Source: Culex pipiens pallens
Lineage: Eukaryota; Arthropoda; Insecta; Diptera; Culicidae
Direction: 5' to 3'
Assembly (NCBI RefSeq): GCF_016801865.2
Contig: NC_068937.1
Span: 9,868,157 to 9,932,156 of the forward strand
Length of the DNA stretch: 64,000 bases
This document shows, piece after piece, positions 45,990 through 57,454 of the stretch. The notes beneath the pieces are model-generated. The model did no database searches. It saw nothing but the letters and a program-made list of their open reading frames with translations, and was not told the origin of the DNA. Both the position numbers and the translations under genes were made by a program. Numbering within the stretch: position 1 is the stretch's first letter; every line of letters starts with the position of its first letter.

Positions 45990-46296
45990 TAAATTATTTT
46001 TTTTATTTTTCTGAGTTCTGCTGTATGGGTGACATTTTCTATCAATTTTAATTGAGGTATATTAAATAAAAAAAACTTTTTTTCCGCTAAATTCATTCCT
46101 GCCTAGAAATTATTGGTTCGATGTGCATTTCAAGCCAGCGCGAGCAAACTTTTCATTTAAAAATGTATTTGATGGGAAATTTTTGCGAATTTTCCATGTT
46201 TACTGTACAATTTGGCATGACCATCTCAAAATGCTTTAACTTTAACTTAATAACTGAACAAAGGGTTAATTCTCTTTGACTTACGTGAATCTTTAT

Positions 46297-47866
46297 GAGC
46301 AATTCTCTGAGATTTCGGTCATTCATTTTTTTTTTGTTATTTTAATCCGGCTGAAACTTTTTTGGTGCCTTCGGTATGCCGAAAGAAGCCATTTTGCATC
46401 ATTAGTTTGTTCATATAATTTTCCATACAAATTTGGCAGTTGGCCATACTAAAATGATTCATGAAAATTCAAAAATCTGTATCTTTTAAAGGAATTTTTT
46501 GATCGATTTGGTGTCTTCGGGAAAGTTGTAGGTATGGATAAGGACTACACTGAAAAAAAATGATACACGGTAAAAAAAATTGGTGATTTTTAATTTAACT
46601 TTTTGTCACTAAAACTTGATTTGCAAAAAAACACTATTTTTAATGTTTTTTATTTTTTGATATGTTTTAGAGGACATAAAATGCCAACTTTTCAGAAATT
46701 TCCAGGTTGTGCAAAAAATCTTTGACCGAGTTATGAATTTTCGAATCAACACTAATTTTATAAAAAAATCGAAATATTGGTCGCAAACATTTTTCAACTT
46801 CATTTTTCGATGTAAAATCAAATTTGCGATCAAAAAGTACTTTAGTGAAATTTTCATAAAGTGCACCGTTTTCAAGTTATAGCCATTTTTTGGTAACTTT
46901 TTTCGCAGTTTTCCATTTTTTAAATTAGTGCACATGTTTGCCCACTTTTCAAAAAAATATTTTTGAAAAGCTGAGAAAATTCTCTATATTTTGCTTTTTT
47001 GAACTTTGTTGATACGACCTTTAGTTGCTGAGATATTGCCATGCAAAGGAAAACAGGAAAATTGATGTTTTCTAAGTCTCACTCAAACAACCCACCATTG
47101 TCTAATGTCGATATCTCAGCAACTAATGGTCCGATTTTCAATGTTAATATATGAAACATTCGTGAAATTTTCCGATCTTTTCGAAAACAATATTTTCGAA
47201 AAATTAAATCAAGACTAACATTTCAAAAGAGCGTAAAATTGAATGTTTGGCCCGTTACCAAAAAATGGCTATAACTTGAAAACGGTGCACTTTATGAAAA
47301 TTTCACTAAAGTACTCTTTGATCGCAAATTTGATTTTACATCGAAAAATGAAGTTGAAAAATGTTTGCGACCAATATTTCGATTTTTTTATAAAATTAGT
47401 GTTGATTCGAAAATTCATAACTCGGTCAAAGATTTTTTGCACAACCTGGAAATTTCTGAAAAGTTGGCATTGTATGTCCTCTAAAACATATCAAAAAATA
47501 AAAAAAATTAAAAATAGTGTTTTTTTTGCAAATCAAGTTTTAGTGACAAAAAGTTAAATAAAAAATCACCAAAAAAAATTTACCGTGTATCATTTTTTTT
47601 TCAGTGTAGTCCATATCCATACCTACAACTTTGCCGAAGACACCAAATCGATCAAAAAATTCCTTCATAAGATACAGATTTTTGAATTTTCTTATATCAT
47701 TTTTGTATGGACAGCTGCCAAATTTGTATGAAAATTTATTTGGACAAACTAATGATGCAAAATAGCTTCTTTGGGCATACCGAAGGCACCAAAAAAGTTT
47801 TAGCCGGATTAAAAAAATACAAAAATTGAAATTAAAAAAAAAGATCGATTTCGTAGAGAACTGCTC
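46297..47866. mobile_element. 1.57-kb foldback element (large dispersed family)
   Basis: The left arm (46297-46905) and right arm (47255-47866) are inverted copies. Shared blocks include GCCATTTTTTGGTAAC at the inner end and GAGCAATTCTCT / AGAGAACTGCTC at the outer ends. The 350-bp centre contains GTCGATATCTCAGCAACTAA, also found in the 27.1-27.4 kb inner arm of the related element. A 108-codon frame on - and its + mirror come from the two arms and are not genes. No target duplication was seen. Confidence 0.85.
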
Positions 47867-47872
47867 CCATAC

Positions 47873-47949
47873 AAACCTTCGGATAATCGAACTTCGGATA
47901 TTTGAAACTTTGGATAATCAAGGCTTCAGATAATCGAGTCTGGACTGTA
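47873..47949. repeat. End fragment of the CTCGATTATCC miniature element
   Basis: CCTTCGGATAATCGAACTTC through CAGATAATCGAGTCTGGACTG is the inverted end of the 19056-19400 family. The other end is missing. Confidence 0.7.
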
Positions 47950-48650
47950 TGCGGTTTTCGATATCTAAAAATTGAAAAAATATATTTTAAAAAATTTCAG
48001 AGCTTCTTTTTAATCAAAGACATTTTGATTGACGTTTCTACAAGTTTTTTTTTTGCTTTTTTTTTTCTAAAAACTGGCAACACTGTCAAATTGATGTGGA
48101 CCAACTTGTGCCATAGCTTAAAAGATGAACATATAAGACTTTTCAAAAATGGTTGTCTTGCGCAATTTCAATGTTTCGTGTGAAAAGTCATATGAAAAAA
48201 TGTGTATCATTTTTAAAGTGTAACAATTTTTGTCGCAAAACAATAAAAAAAATTGAAATAACATGCCATAGTCTCAACATTTGAATGCAAAAAGTGTGTT
48301 TAAAATGCTTTACACCAGTTTAGTTGATTTCCAATCATTAGTTTTTCAAAAAAATGTAAGATTTGACGAAAACAAAATTTTTAGCAAAAACAACTTTTTG
48401 CGGTACTAAACATCAAACATTTTCAAAATTTCAAGAGATTTTTAAATCAACCCAAACATGCTGAAAATGATTCTAAACGCAGGGGACTACATTTTAAATT
48501 GATTTCAGCTGATTTCACTTAAATTTCCACTGAAGTTTTTAATTTTTATGAAAAAATATGTTTTTGCCCATTTGGCTCAAAAGTTGCGCAGTCCTAAAAA
48601 CAAAAAAAAAGTTTTTTGTGAAAAAAAATCGGCAAAATTTGTTTTCCGCG
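47950..48650. repeat. AT-rich DNA with foldback-family fragments
   Basis: The stretch near 48225-48360 matches the CAACATTTGAATG / CAATCATTAGTTTTT repeat also seen near 41655-41730. The right end (TTTGTTTTCCGCG) belongs to an arm of the large foldback family that continues at 49607. Confidence 0.5.
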
Positions 48651-48652
48651 TA

Positions 48653-49606
48653 ACGTTATGATTTGAAATCCGAACACTTAGTAGCATATCATTTTTGTTG
48701 TAGCTGTCAAAAAATCATGTAACAAGTTGGAATCGTAGAAATATCATCAGGATGTAGTATACACAGTCAGTTTTAAGAGAATGCATGCAAAATATGTCTT
48801 TTCTAACAATTTTACATCAGAATTTTAAAATTAAAATGACTTGTTGTGCTTCGAATCCCGGACACTGATAAAAGCTGATTCGAAATCCGGACACTTTTGC
48901 TTCGAATTCCGGACACTCTGTCAAACAGAATTATAGCACGAGTTTTTGCTTGCCAAAACTCATTCTTGCTTGACATGAATTGAATTCTTGTACGACAAGA
49001 ATTGAATTCTTGTCGAACAATAATTCAATTGTAGCTCCGCTCACCTCGAATTTTTAATATAAGTTTTTTCAAGTTTTTTACGATGAATTCATTAAAAAAT
49101 TATGTAGGTTAGTTTGTTTTGAGTAAGCAAGCATGTTTGCGAGATTTTTCGTCAAAAATGATGCAAAAGTAACTGAAAAATAATTCTTGTTAAAATCGAA
49201 CCGGTAACATGAATTCTGGAGTTATGAAAATCCACCCTTAACCGCACAAATTTGGTTGGGAATGTTATTGACTGGCATCCTTTAGGTCTCAAATAAGCTG
49301 TTAACATCAAAACAAACGATATTCTATATAAAAATTTGCTAGAATTTAAGGAAATCAAAACCATAATTTTCTGCTTTGCCTTCCCGGTGCATCGGACGCC
49401 TATGAAATATTTCACATTTTTGGTAAACTTACAATTATATTTTATTTAATTGTTTTGGCATTAATTACAGCCTTCAAACAAATTTTCAATGAATTCATCA
49501 TATAACACAGTTTTAACATTCATAATGCGAACTTATATCCAAATAATTGATAAAACAAGATAAGGTGTACGGGTTTCGAAGCGTCCGGGAATTCGAATCA
49601 TGACGT
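48653..49606. mobile_element. TA-inserting element (ACGTCATGATTCGAA ends), copy 1
   Basis: The ends ACGTTATGATTTGAAATCC and GGGAATTCGAATCATGACGT are inverted, with TA outside both (48651-48652 and 49607-49608). Removing it joins TTTTCCGCG-TA-CCTATTTTTT, which matches the uninterrupted sister arm at 27781 (TTTTCCGTGTACCTATTTTT). The empty site is therefore documented within the window. The internal TTCGAATYCCGGACACT words repeat. 954 bp. Confidence 0.9.
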
Positions 49607-49948
49607 TACCTATTTTTTAGAAATACACCTCGAGAATACCTACAACTTTGCCGAAGACATAAAATTGATCAGATAATTCATTCAAAAGTTACAGACTTTC
49701 GAATTTTTATGTACCAGTATGGACAGCTGCCAAAATTGTATGGAGATTTGTATGGGTGAACCCTAGCATTCCCACAGCTCATCAAGGTAATAATATTGAC
49801 GTTTTGAAAATTACGTCAACACACCCCTGTGCACGCTAATGCCAATGACACAAAGTAGCTTTGGTCATAGGGAAGTCCCACACAAAGTTTGAGCCAAATA
49901 AAAAAATACAAGCCAAATCCATTTCCGGTTTTGGCAGAGAATTGCTCA
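49607..49948. repeat. Right arm of a large foldback-family copy
   Basis: It contains CTACAACTTTGCCGAAGACA, GGACAGCTGCCAAAATTGTA and the terminal GGCAGAGAATTGCTC. About 80 bp (49760-49840) interrupt the arm relative to the copy at 27840-28050. Confidence 0.75.
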
Positions 49949-51732
49949 TGAACTAAAACTTTTTTTTCGTAAACATTTAAAAAGTGACAAATTTTCAAAA
50001 TTTCACATTGGTTCTTTTTGCTGTACGCACATTTTTCGTCACATCTTTGCTTCGCAAAACCCCGATGCATCGCCATGCGTCACCGTTAATTTGGCAAATG
50101 GCGCCAATAAATTTGTAAACCCCCGCTGCCATGAATCGTAGGTAGGTACTTTGTTTCGAAAAACTATCTAGTTTGATTTGCTCAACACAACAAAAAAAAA
50201 CGCACCACACAACTCGTGGAACGTGGTCCCAGTTGCGCCAAATGAAGCGCGCTCAAATATTGAATTTGTCGGAAAGCCAATTTTCACATTGTTTTCTCTC
50301 TGACTGCTGGCCAGGCCAGAGCATTTCGCGAATCATTTCTGAAAAAGTGGGGGGGGTAGTGGTGTGGTGGGTGGTGGGTGTAAATTCTACAGCACAGCAA
50401 AATAGTCATCATTCTTTCGGTGTCACAACCAGTCCCCCCCTCTTTCCCACCTTGAGTTGAGGGAGGGGGGGTTGGCACCATGTGCTGCTGCTGTTGAAGC
50501 AAAGACCCCTTCCTCGGCAGAGTAATTTCGCGAGGAAAAGTACCATTCCAAGCTTTAGTGGCGGAACACAGCGCGCGTGGTTCAACAAGTTTTCAACCCC
50601 CTCTTTTGGGATGGGGGGAGGGGGGAGGGGGTTCGAAAGGCCAAACCAGGCGTAGCTCTCAGGCAGCATCGATTGGAATGTGCGAATTCCAAGCAAGTTG
50701 GCGGCCGACGAAACAAGGCACTTTCCGAGAGGTGGAATTTGTAAGTCTTAGCAGGAAGCCAGAGGCGGTTTAAGGGGAAGGGGGGTTTTGGGATGGAACA
50801 TTTTCAAGACATTCTCGAAGCTGAATTTCTAGTTTTGAATTACGAGATGAACGTGAAATGAGAACTCATCAACTTGAGAATTTGTTGCAGAGATTAAACT
50901 CAGTTTATGAAAATTTGTTTAAATTGCAGTTGGCTAAGTAATTCTTATCTTAGTCAGCTTCAAAACTAAAACACTTTGACAAAAAAAATTGCTCCACAAA
51001 CTGATTCTAATTTCGAAACAGCTCGTGTCAAACCCACCTTGATAAGATCGCTTTTAAAATTAACTTTTTAACCCTGGAGCTCGAGTGCACTGCAATTTTT
51101 TATTCCATTCCAAACTGACCAAGTTCCAACCACACAAAAGAGGACACCAGGGTGAAACTCGCCCCAGGGGGGGTCGTCGGTTTCGGGTTGTAGTTGGACT
51201 GCACCTTCAAAGCTTCGTGCTTGCACCTTTTATCTCTGATGTCTGAAGTGCGCGCCAACCCCTCACAACAGGAGGTTTGCTTATCTTGGCAGAATGCAAT
51301 TTAGCTGCTGCGAGTTTTTGGGGTGAGGTTAATCAGAATTGTTGCATTTTATACTTTTTTTTGTTCGAAACTTTCAAGTGACTCAATTTGAGAGGAATTC
51401 GTCTTGTCGTGAAAATTGGACGAAATTTAATTCCGACTGAGAGTAGTGTGTGGTGATTGGTGTTGCTGCTAAAGTTGCACCCGAAAGTTGTCTAAGTGAA
51501 TTTCACGCAGATGAAATTAAGCCAAAAAGGACAACCTTTACGGAAATTAATGCGGGTGAAAGGGTACTCTCTGGTGAAGGTGGTGACAAGTTTGGTATTT
51601 GCGGTTGCAGTAACCCTTGGTTGTTCAAAAATATTCTTAATCACACAGTGAAAACAAGTTTAATTTAGGATGTTTGTAAATTTGTTTAGTTTTATTTTAT
51701 TTCTCGAAGTAATTTTACATGAAATAAGCATT
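49949..51732. other. Mixed unique DNA, no gene assigned
   Basis: 50160-50800 and 51060-51330 are GC-richer, with G/C homopolymers (50350, 50440, 50620). Frames on both strands overlap and have no domain. No splice-consistent exon was found. Confidence 0.35.
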
Positions 51733-52221
51733 ATTACACCCAGGGCTGTGGAGTCGGAGTCGGAGCCGGAGTCGGTGGAGTCGGGTCTTTTTGGGGACCT
51801 GGAGTCGGAGTCGGAGTCGGAGTCGTCAAAACTCGAATAGCTGGAGTCGGAGTCGGAGTCGGCTAAATTTTATGAGCTGGAGTCGGAGTCGGAGCCGGAG
51901 TCGACAATTTCTGATAAACCCGGAGTCGGAGTTAACTTAAATTCAATAAAATTTAATATTTTTTTATTGTTCAGTTTTTGTTAATTTTTATTGTTCAGTT
52001 TTTGTCATAATACAAATAAATTTACAAAACTTTTAAATGCCTATTTTTTTAAACCTCGTAGTGATTTTTTTTCAGTTAATTTATTTGTTGATTCAAGAGA
52101 TTTATCGGATGCCATTATGTTTTTGTAACATTTTCAATTTGATTGGATAGCTCTGACTTTGTTATTTCGCTATGATCAGTAAATGATAAATTTCCCCTCA
52201 TGTACCCATGTTTGTTGTTTC

Positions 52222-52452
52222 GAAAAAAAAAAAAAACGAAACGAAACTATTGGCACTACGCCCCCCGGGGCATGGCCTTCCTCTAACGTGGGATTTCTGC
52301 TCCAGCGCCTCTGACGAGACAGGAGAAACCGGGACCGACGTTTTACTTCACCATCCGATAGAAGCTCAGTGGATAAGGCGGGAATCGAACCCGCGTCTCA
52401 TAGCATCATCGGGATCGGCAGCCGAAGCCGCTACCCCTGCGCCACGAGACCC
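52222..52452 (-). mobile_element. tRNA-derived SINE
   Basis: On the - strand the head starts GGGTCTCGTGGCGCAGGGGT. It contains an A-box-like GGCGCAGGGGTAGCGG and a B-box GGGTTCGATTCC. The body has AACGTCGGTCCCGGTTTCTC, and the 3' end runs into poly-T. The tRNA fold is incomplete, so this is a SINE and not a tRNA gene. It differs in sequence from the dimeric SINE at 26.7-27.1 kb. It is nested in the hAT-type element. Confidence 0.8.
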
Positions 52453-52623
52453 ACTCATAAAATTATAAACAATTTTGTTTGTACAGGCATTTTTATTAAT
52501 ATTGAATACATTAAATATATCGATTTCCTTAATGTTTATTATTTCTCTACAAAAATTTGAAAGTGTGAATCCATAAAAATATCGTTGAACAAATCAAACA
52601 AATATTTCTTTTTTAATGCCATA

Positions 52624-53755
52624 AACCGGGATAACATTGATAAAACTTATTTTTTTTTTCAAATATCATTCAACCGGTAAGGATTTTATCATTATTTATA
52701 TGTTTAAACCATGTACTGGGCCGATACACAAAATGTCCATGTATGTATTTTCAAATAAATTCAGTAGAGCTTTGCAATATAGTTACGTAAACTGTTTACT
52801 TCAATACCATTTTTTATAACGTCATGATTCGAAATCCGGACACTTAGTAGCCTATCATTTGTGTTATAGCTGGCAAAAATCATGTAACAAGTTGGAAATG
52901 TAGAAATATCATCAGGATGTAGTATAAACAGTAAATTTTAAGAAAATGCATGCAAAATATGTCTTTTCTAACAATTTTTCATCAGAATTTCAAAATTAAA
53001 ATGACTTGTTATGCTTCGAATCCCGGACACTGAAAAAATCTGATTCAAAATCCGGACACTTCTGCTTCGAATTCCGGACACTCGTTTTTGCTTATGAATC
53101 GCACAAATTTGGACTGAAATTTTAGTGAATGGCTTTCTTCAGGTCTCAGCTGTTAACATCAAAACAATCGATATTATGTATAAAAATTTGCAACAACAAA
53201 TTTTTGCTTTGCCTTCCCGGTGCTTCGGACGCCTATGAAAGAATACAGTGAAAAGTTTCACATTTTTGGTAAACTTATATTTTTATTTTATTTTTTTTTG
53301 TTTTGGCATTAACTACAGTGTTCAAACAAATCTGAATTGAATGTTGATGTTGGAAGTCATCAAATAACACAGATTTCACAATTATTATACGAACTTATAT
53401 CCAAATAAATGATAAAATAAGATGAGGTGTCAGGGTTTCGAAGCGTCCGGGAATTCGAATCATGACGTTAGTTACTTTGTTTCTTACAAATTTCAGCCTA
53501 AATGTAAGCAAAATGATTTTATATATCATATCAAATCGATTATGAAGGCTAGGTCTCTTTTATTTTTTTGAATGACAATTAAATATTTGTTTAACTTGTT
53601 TATAAACTTTTAAATAAAAGTAATGTAAATTTCAGGGTAATTAAATAAAAAATCCCATTATTCTAAGAGCAGAATCCAATTTTACTTCTTGAGGTACTCT
53701 GATTTTGCAAAATCATATTGTAAAAAAACTTCAACTTATCAATGTCATCCCGGTT
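52624..53755. mobile_element. TA-flanked element, outer member of a nest
   Basis: The ends AACCGGGATAACATTGATAA and TTATCAATGTCATCCCGGTT are inverted, with TA outside each (52622-52623 and 53756-53757). It lies inside the hAT-type element and is itself interrupted by the element at 52819-53468. Confidence 0.85.
52819..53468. mobile_element. TA-inserting element (ACGTCATGATTCGAA ends), copy 2
   Basis: The inverted ends ACGTCATGATTCGAAATCC / GGGAATTCGAATCATGACGT are flanked by TA (52817-52818 and 53469-53470). It is a shorter relative of 48653-49606 in the same orientation, lacking about 300 bp of internal DNA. It is the innermost level of a three-deep nest. Confidence 0.88.
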
Positions 53756-54276
53756 TACAGGTATACGCGCAAGTGTGAGCTGAACATGTGAGTGATGTTA
53801 TTAATACTTTTCATTTCATTTAATTTATTTCGTTGTTTAAGCATTACTTGTGTGAAGTTATTTTAAGCTGAGATGCGGACTACCTTTGAACAGTTGATTA
53901 ATTCAAAGTTGGGAACTGAGTTTGCACCCCCAAAGTATCGACTATGTCTACTGAAGGAAAGTTACAAAATAACCTTCAAAATAGCTAATAGGTGGGGAAT
54001 AATTAGAGGAATGGAGATTTTATTTAAACATATTTTAAGATTTTCTTAAAACTGAGCTAGTGCTGGAGTCGGAGTCGAAGTCAACAGTTTGTTAAAAGCT
54101 GGAGTCGGAGTCGGAGTCGGAGTCAGCTAGAGTTGGCAAGCCGGAGTCGGAGTCGGAGTCGTATGAACCTGAAAGCCGGAGCCGGAGTCGGAGTCGGCTT
54201 AACTCAGAAAGCCGGAGTCGGAGTCGGAGTCGGAGTCGTCTAAAACATGACCCGACTCCGCAGCCCTGATTACACC

Positions 54277-54469
54277 TATGAAAATTTACACATTTTTCCA
54301 GTCGAAATATTTGCCAACATTCCCAAATCTAATATTTATTAAAATGATTGTTTAACTGTGAAGTTTTGGGACTTTTTTATTTCAAAACACATACACTTTT
54401 TTACATCGGAATGCTTAGTTTAGATAAATTATCCATAAATTTGTCTAGTTATAACCTTTATATTATCTC
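54277..54469. other. AT-rich spacer
   Basis: No feature is supported. Confidence 0.3.
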
Positions 54470-56430
54470 GTTTCACCGAACGGACATTTCTCCGAAGATC
54501 GACTGAATTGTGAAGTATAATTAAATAGTAAAAAAAATTAAACAAGGTTCTATTATTCTCGTACGTTTAACATTCTTTCAAACATGAGCAATTGTTTGGA
54601 TTAGTGAAAAGATATTTTTCATTCATTTCTGTTAGTTTTCGTATTATTTCCGACATGAGTAATTCTTTTAAAAATAAACTGTTTTTTTTTTTAAATAGTT
54701 GCTATAAGTTTTTGTATTCTAAAGAACGTTTATATAATCTGTTAATATTCAACAACACTTATACAGTTCAAGAAAATCAATTGGTTTTTCATAAAATAAT
54801 TTCTAGGAAATTTAGCATTTTTTCAAACACAAGCTGTCTTTTAAATTATTTAAAGCTAGAGTAGTATTCTGCACATGAAATGGTTTTGGAAAAAATATAT
54901 TAGATTTGCATATTTTTTTTACATACTGTTGTTTAAAAATAAATTGGTTGTTCATTTTAAAATCCCAGAGATAATACAATCTTTTAAACATGACTAGTTC
55001 TTTGAAAAAAAAATTGGTAAAAATAACATGATTTCTATAATTCTTTAGCAAAAGCAGTTTTAATAATTTAAGGAGACGATGTTTGGTAAATTTCTTCGAG
55101 TTTTTTTTTTGCGTAATCACGAAAATGAGCATTAATTTGAAAACATTTTTTTTTTCAATAATTTATATGAGTTTATTTATTCTTTTCGACATGACCATTT
55201 TTTTGAAAATAATTTGGTTTAAATTTTTTTTAAATATGACTAGAGCTAGTGATTTTTCACGGCAAAAAAAAAGCGTCATGTTAAATACAAAACATTAGAA
55301 TTTCAAGCCACTTAAAAGTTGTTTTTTAGAATTATTTTCGAATAATTTTGAACTGTATTTTTTAAACTGGCAGTAGTTCAAGATGAAAAATATAAACTGC
55401 ACAACATATTTATGAGTTCATTTTTTTTTAATTTATGCATTTGACAGAATCTCAAATCTTGTTTTCTTTTAAAATATTTATTTCGTTATAAGGAACCTGT
55501 TTATTGTTATTTAATTATTTTTAACATAATTTGAAAACAACATAGCTCCAGTTACTTTGTTTTTTCATTCATTGAAAGTTTTGAAATTCTTTTTAGAATT
55601 ATCTGTAATAAAGAAAAATAATGATCACGTGTCATGAAATATTTTGAATATTTTTTTTCATTTCAATGGTACAATCAAAGTCAAATTTACGAGAAATTTG
55701 CAATTGAATATCTTTATATCTGAAAACTTTGTTCTGAAATATACCTTCATAAATGAAATCTAAATTTATTTTTATTTTGTTATGTTGACGACAGCTGAAA
55801 AAAATGCCTTAAAAAACTTGTGATATATTTAAATTCAAAAATATTTTTGAGTGTTTTTTAATTTTTTGTAGCATAATTAGTTCCTTTAAAAAAAAGCAGA
55901 TTTAAAAACATTTTAGGAAAAAAAATGGAAGCTTTAGTTTCAGCTCCTTTTTTTCGATTTTTTGAACTTTTAAAAAAATATTTCGTTTTTTTGCATTTCT
56001 TTGAGCAAGCAGTTTCTACTTTTTTAAAGAGTGATTTTTTTTATTAATTTCTGTAAGGTTTTGTTTGTTTCAAACATGCGCAATTCCTTGTAATCCAAGT
56101 GTAAGAGTTTTCAAATATTTTTGGTAATTTTTGCATTTTTTAAGCATTTGCAGATTCTTAATTATTGATCTACGGTTCTTTGCAAAGTTATGCTGGTTTT
56201 AAAATAAAACTGCTGAGTTTTTCCATTATTCCATTATTTTTATGAAAAAAAGAATTTCGAAAAAAAATGAGTTTTAGCATTTTTTTAAATAAAGCAATTC
56301 CAAAAATTTGCAAATATAAACAATAAAATTAAACAGTTCGTAGTCTTTTCTGCTAAAAATAAATCCTAAGATTTTCACATAATCATTTAAGCAAAACAGT
56401 ATTTCGGCGAAATGTCCATTCGGTGAAATG
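54470..56430. mobile_element. AT-rich element bounded by inverted CACCGAA repeats
   Basis: The left end GTTTCACCGAACGGACATTT and the right end AAATGTCCATTCGGTGAAAT are inverted partners (about 28 bp). Between them is extremely AT-rich DNA with a degenerate repeated word (AACATGAGCAATTCTTTGAA type) at about 54582, 54651, 54985, 55190, 55870 and 56070. No transposase frame was found. A target duplication is not evident. Confidence 0.65.
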
Positions 56431-56620
56431 TACCAAATGTATCTCTTTAGTATATGATATCAAACATGCATACGATTATGTTAACTTTGGAATAATGTTC
56501 AATAAACTAATCCACATAGTGACTTTCACGAACATCTTCAACGTATGGAGTAAATTCTACATTTCAGTGGAGTCGGATCCCATGTGGTCCGATTATTTGC
56601 TCCAGTTCCTGCTGAACTGA
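56423..56620 (+). pseudogene. Possible reverse-transcriptase relic (non-LTR type)
   Basis: A + strand frame contains VYDIKHAYDYVNFGIMFNKL, which resembles the motif-A region of non-LTR reverse transcriptases (Asp, then Lys-Ala-Tyr/Phe-Asp, then Val-Asn). Further on, SDPMWSDYLLQFLLN is reminiscent of the (Q)GD-L-S-LLFN block, with the expected glutamine and glycine absent. The distance between the two is far shorter than in real enzymes, so there is an internal deletion. The frame stops at 56620 and nothing downstream continues the domain. Similarity is judged by eye and is weak. It could be a chance frame. Confidence 0.3.
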
Positions 56621-56639
56621 ATACGGCCATAAAATCGCA

Positions 56640-57454
56640 CGATAAGCGATTTTAGTTTTTTTCCCCGCAATGATTTAACCATAAACTTATGACAGACGCT
56701 CGCAAGTGTCAAGCTCGATGACCTTACGGACCTGGTTCGCAAAAGAGTCTTATATCCATTTTTATGATAACGATGTAATTTGGTTCTGAATCGTTTTTAC
56801 TTGCGAAAAACTTATTATTTTTAGAAGAAAATTTGTAGAAAACTCACTTACAACTATGCGACCCTTTTGCGAACATGTACACTGTAGTTCCTCAAACCCA
56901 TAAACCGCACACGCGGAAAGAATCCCGTGTAGAATAAAGAAAAAATCCCTTCTGGCAGCACTGCCCCCAAACCTCCTAATTCTACATCTAGCGGTTTGGT
57001 TCATAAATTCCTCGAATAAACGAGTTACACGCTGTGTCAAATCCCCAATCCCTGCTGGCAGCAGCAGCAAAACCCGTGAACGGAACCTTAAATAATAACG
57101 CCACCCCTCGTGTTTTTCCCCCCTTCCCATGGGAGCAGGGACATGGCCGCTGGATTTTCCCACACCTTAAGGCTCCTTAACACCATCTCGAGACTCCCTC
57201 GGTTTATGGATTTTTTTTCTGGGTTCGATTTTTCCTTGTTTATGCGATAAGTTGGTATGAAATAAAAACAGATGATCGAATTTATGGCTTTCTGGCGGGT
57301 GTCAGCGCTGGCTAACCTCCGTCGGGTTTGGTGGAAATAGATTACGATGATTTTCCCACCGTAAAGCTTGCGGTTTGCGGTTGAAACAAAGAAATCGACA
57401 GTTGCGACCTTGCGGCAGTATTTTTCGCTGCTGATTTTGACTGACTTGAACCAT
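56640..57454. other. Mixed DNA left of satellite 2
   Basis: 56860-57200 is GC-richer, with CTGGCAGCA words in two places (56950 and 57052). No exon is supported. Confidence 0.3.

Larger units (their letters stand above)
51741..54268. mobile_element. hAT-type element with GGAGTCGG sub-terminal arrays
   Basis: It begins CAGGGCTGTGGAGTCGGAG and ends GACTCCGCAGCCCTG. It is flanked by a perfect 8-bp duplication ATTACACC (51733-51740 and 54269-54276). Sub-terminal GGAGTCGGAGTCGG repeats fill 51749-51935 and 54065-54235. The interior is AT-rich and lacks a transposase, and it hosts a SINE and a nested pair of TA-flanked elements. 2,528 bp in total including nested insertions. Confidence 0.93.

Noticed and set aside
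52370..52452. tRNA gene
   Set aside because: It has A and B boxes but no complete cloverleaf, and continues into a SINE body with a poly-T (poly-A on -) end.
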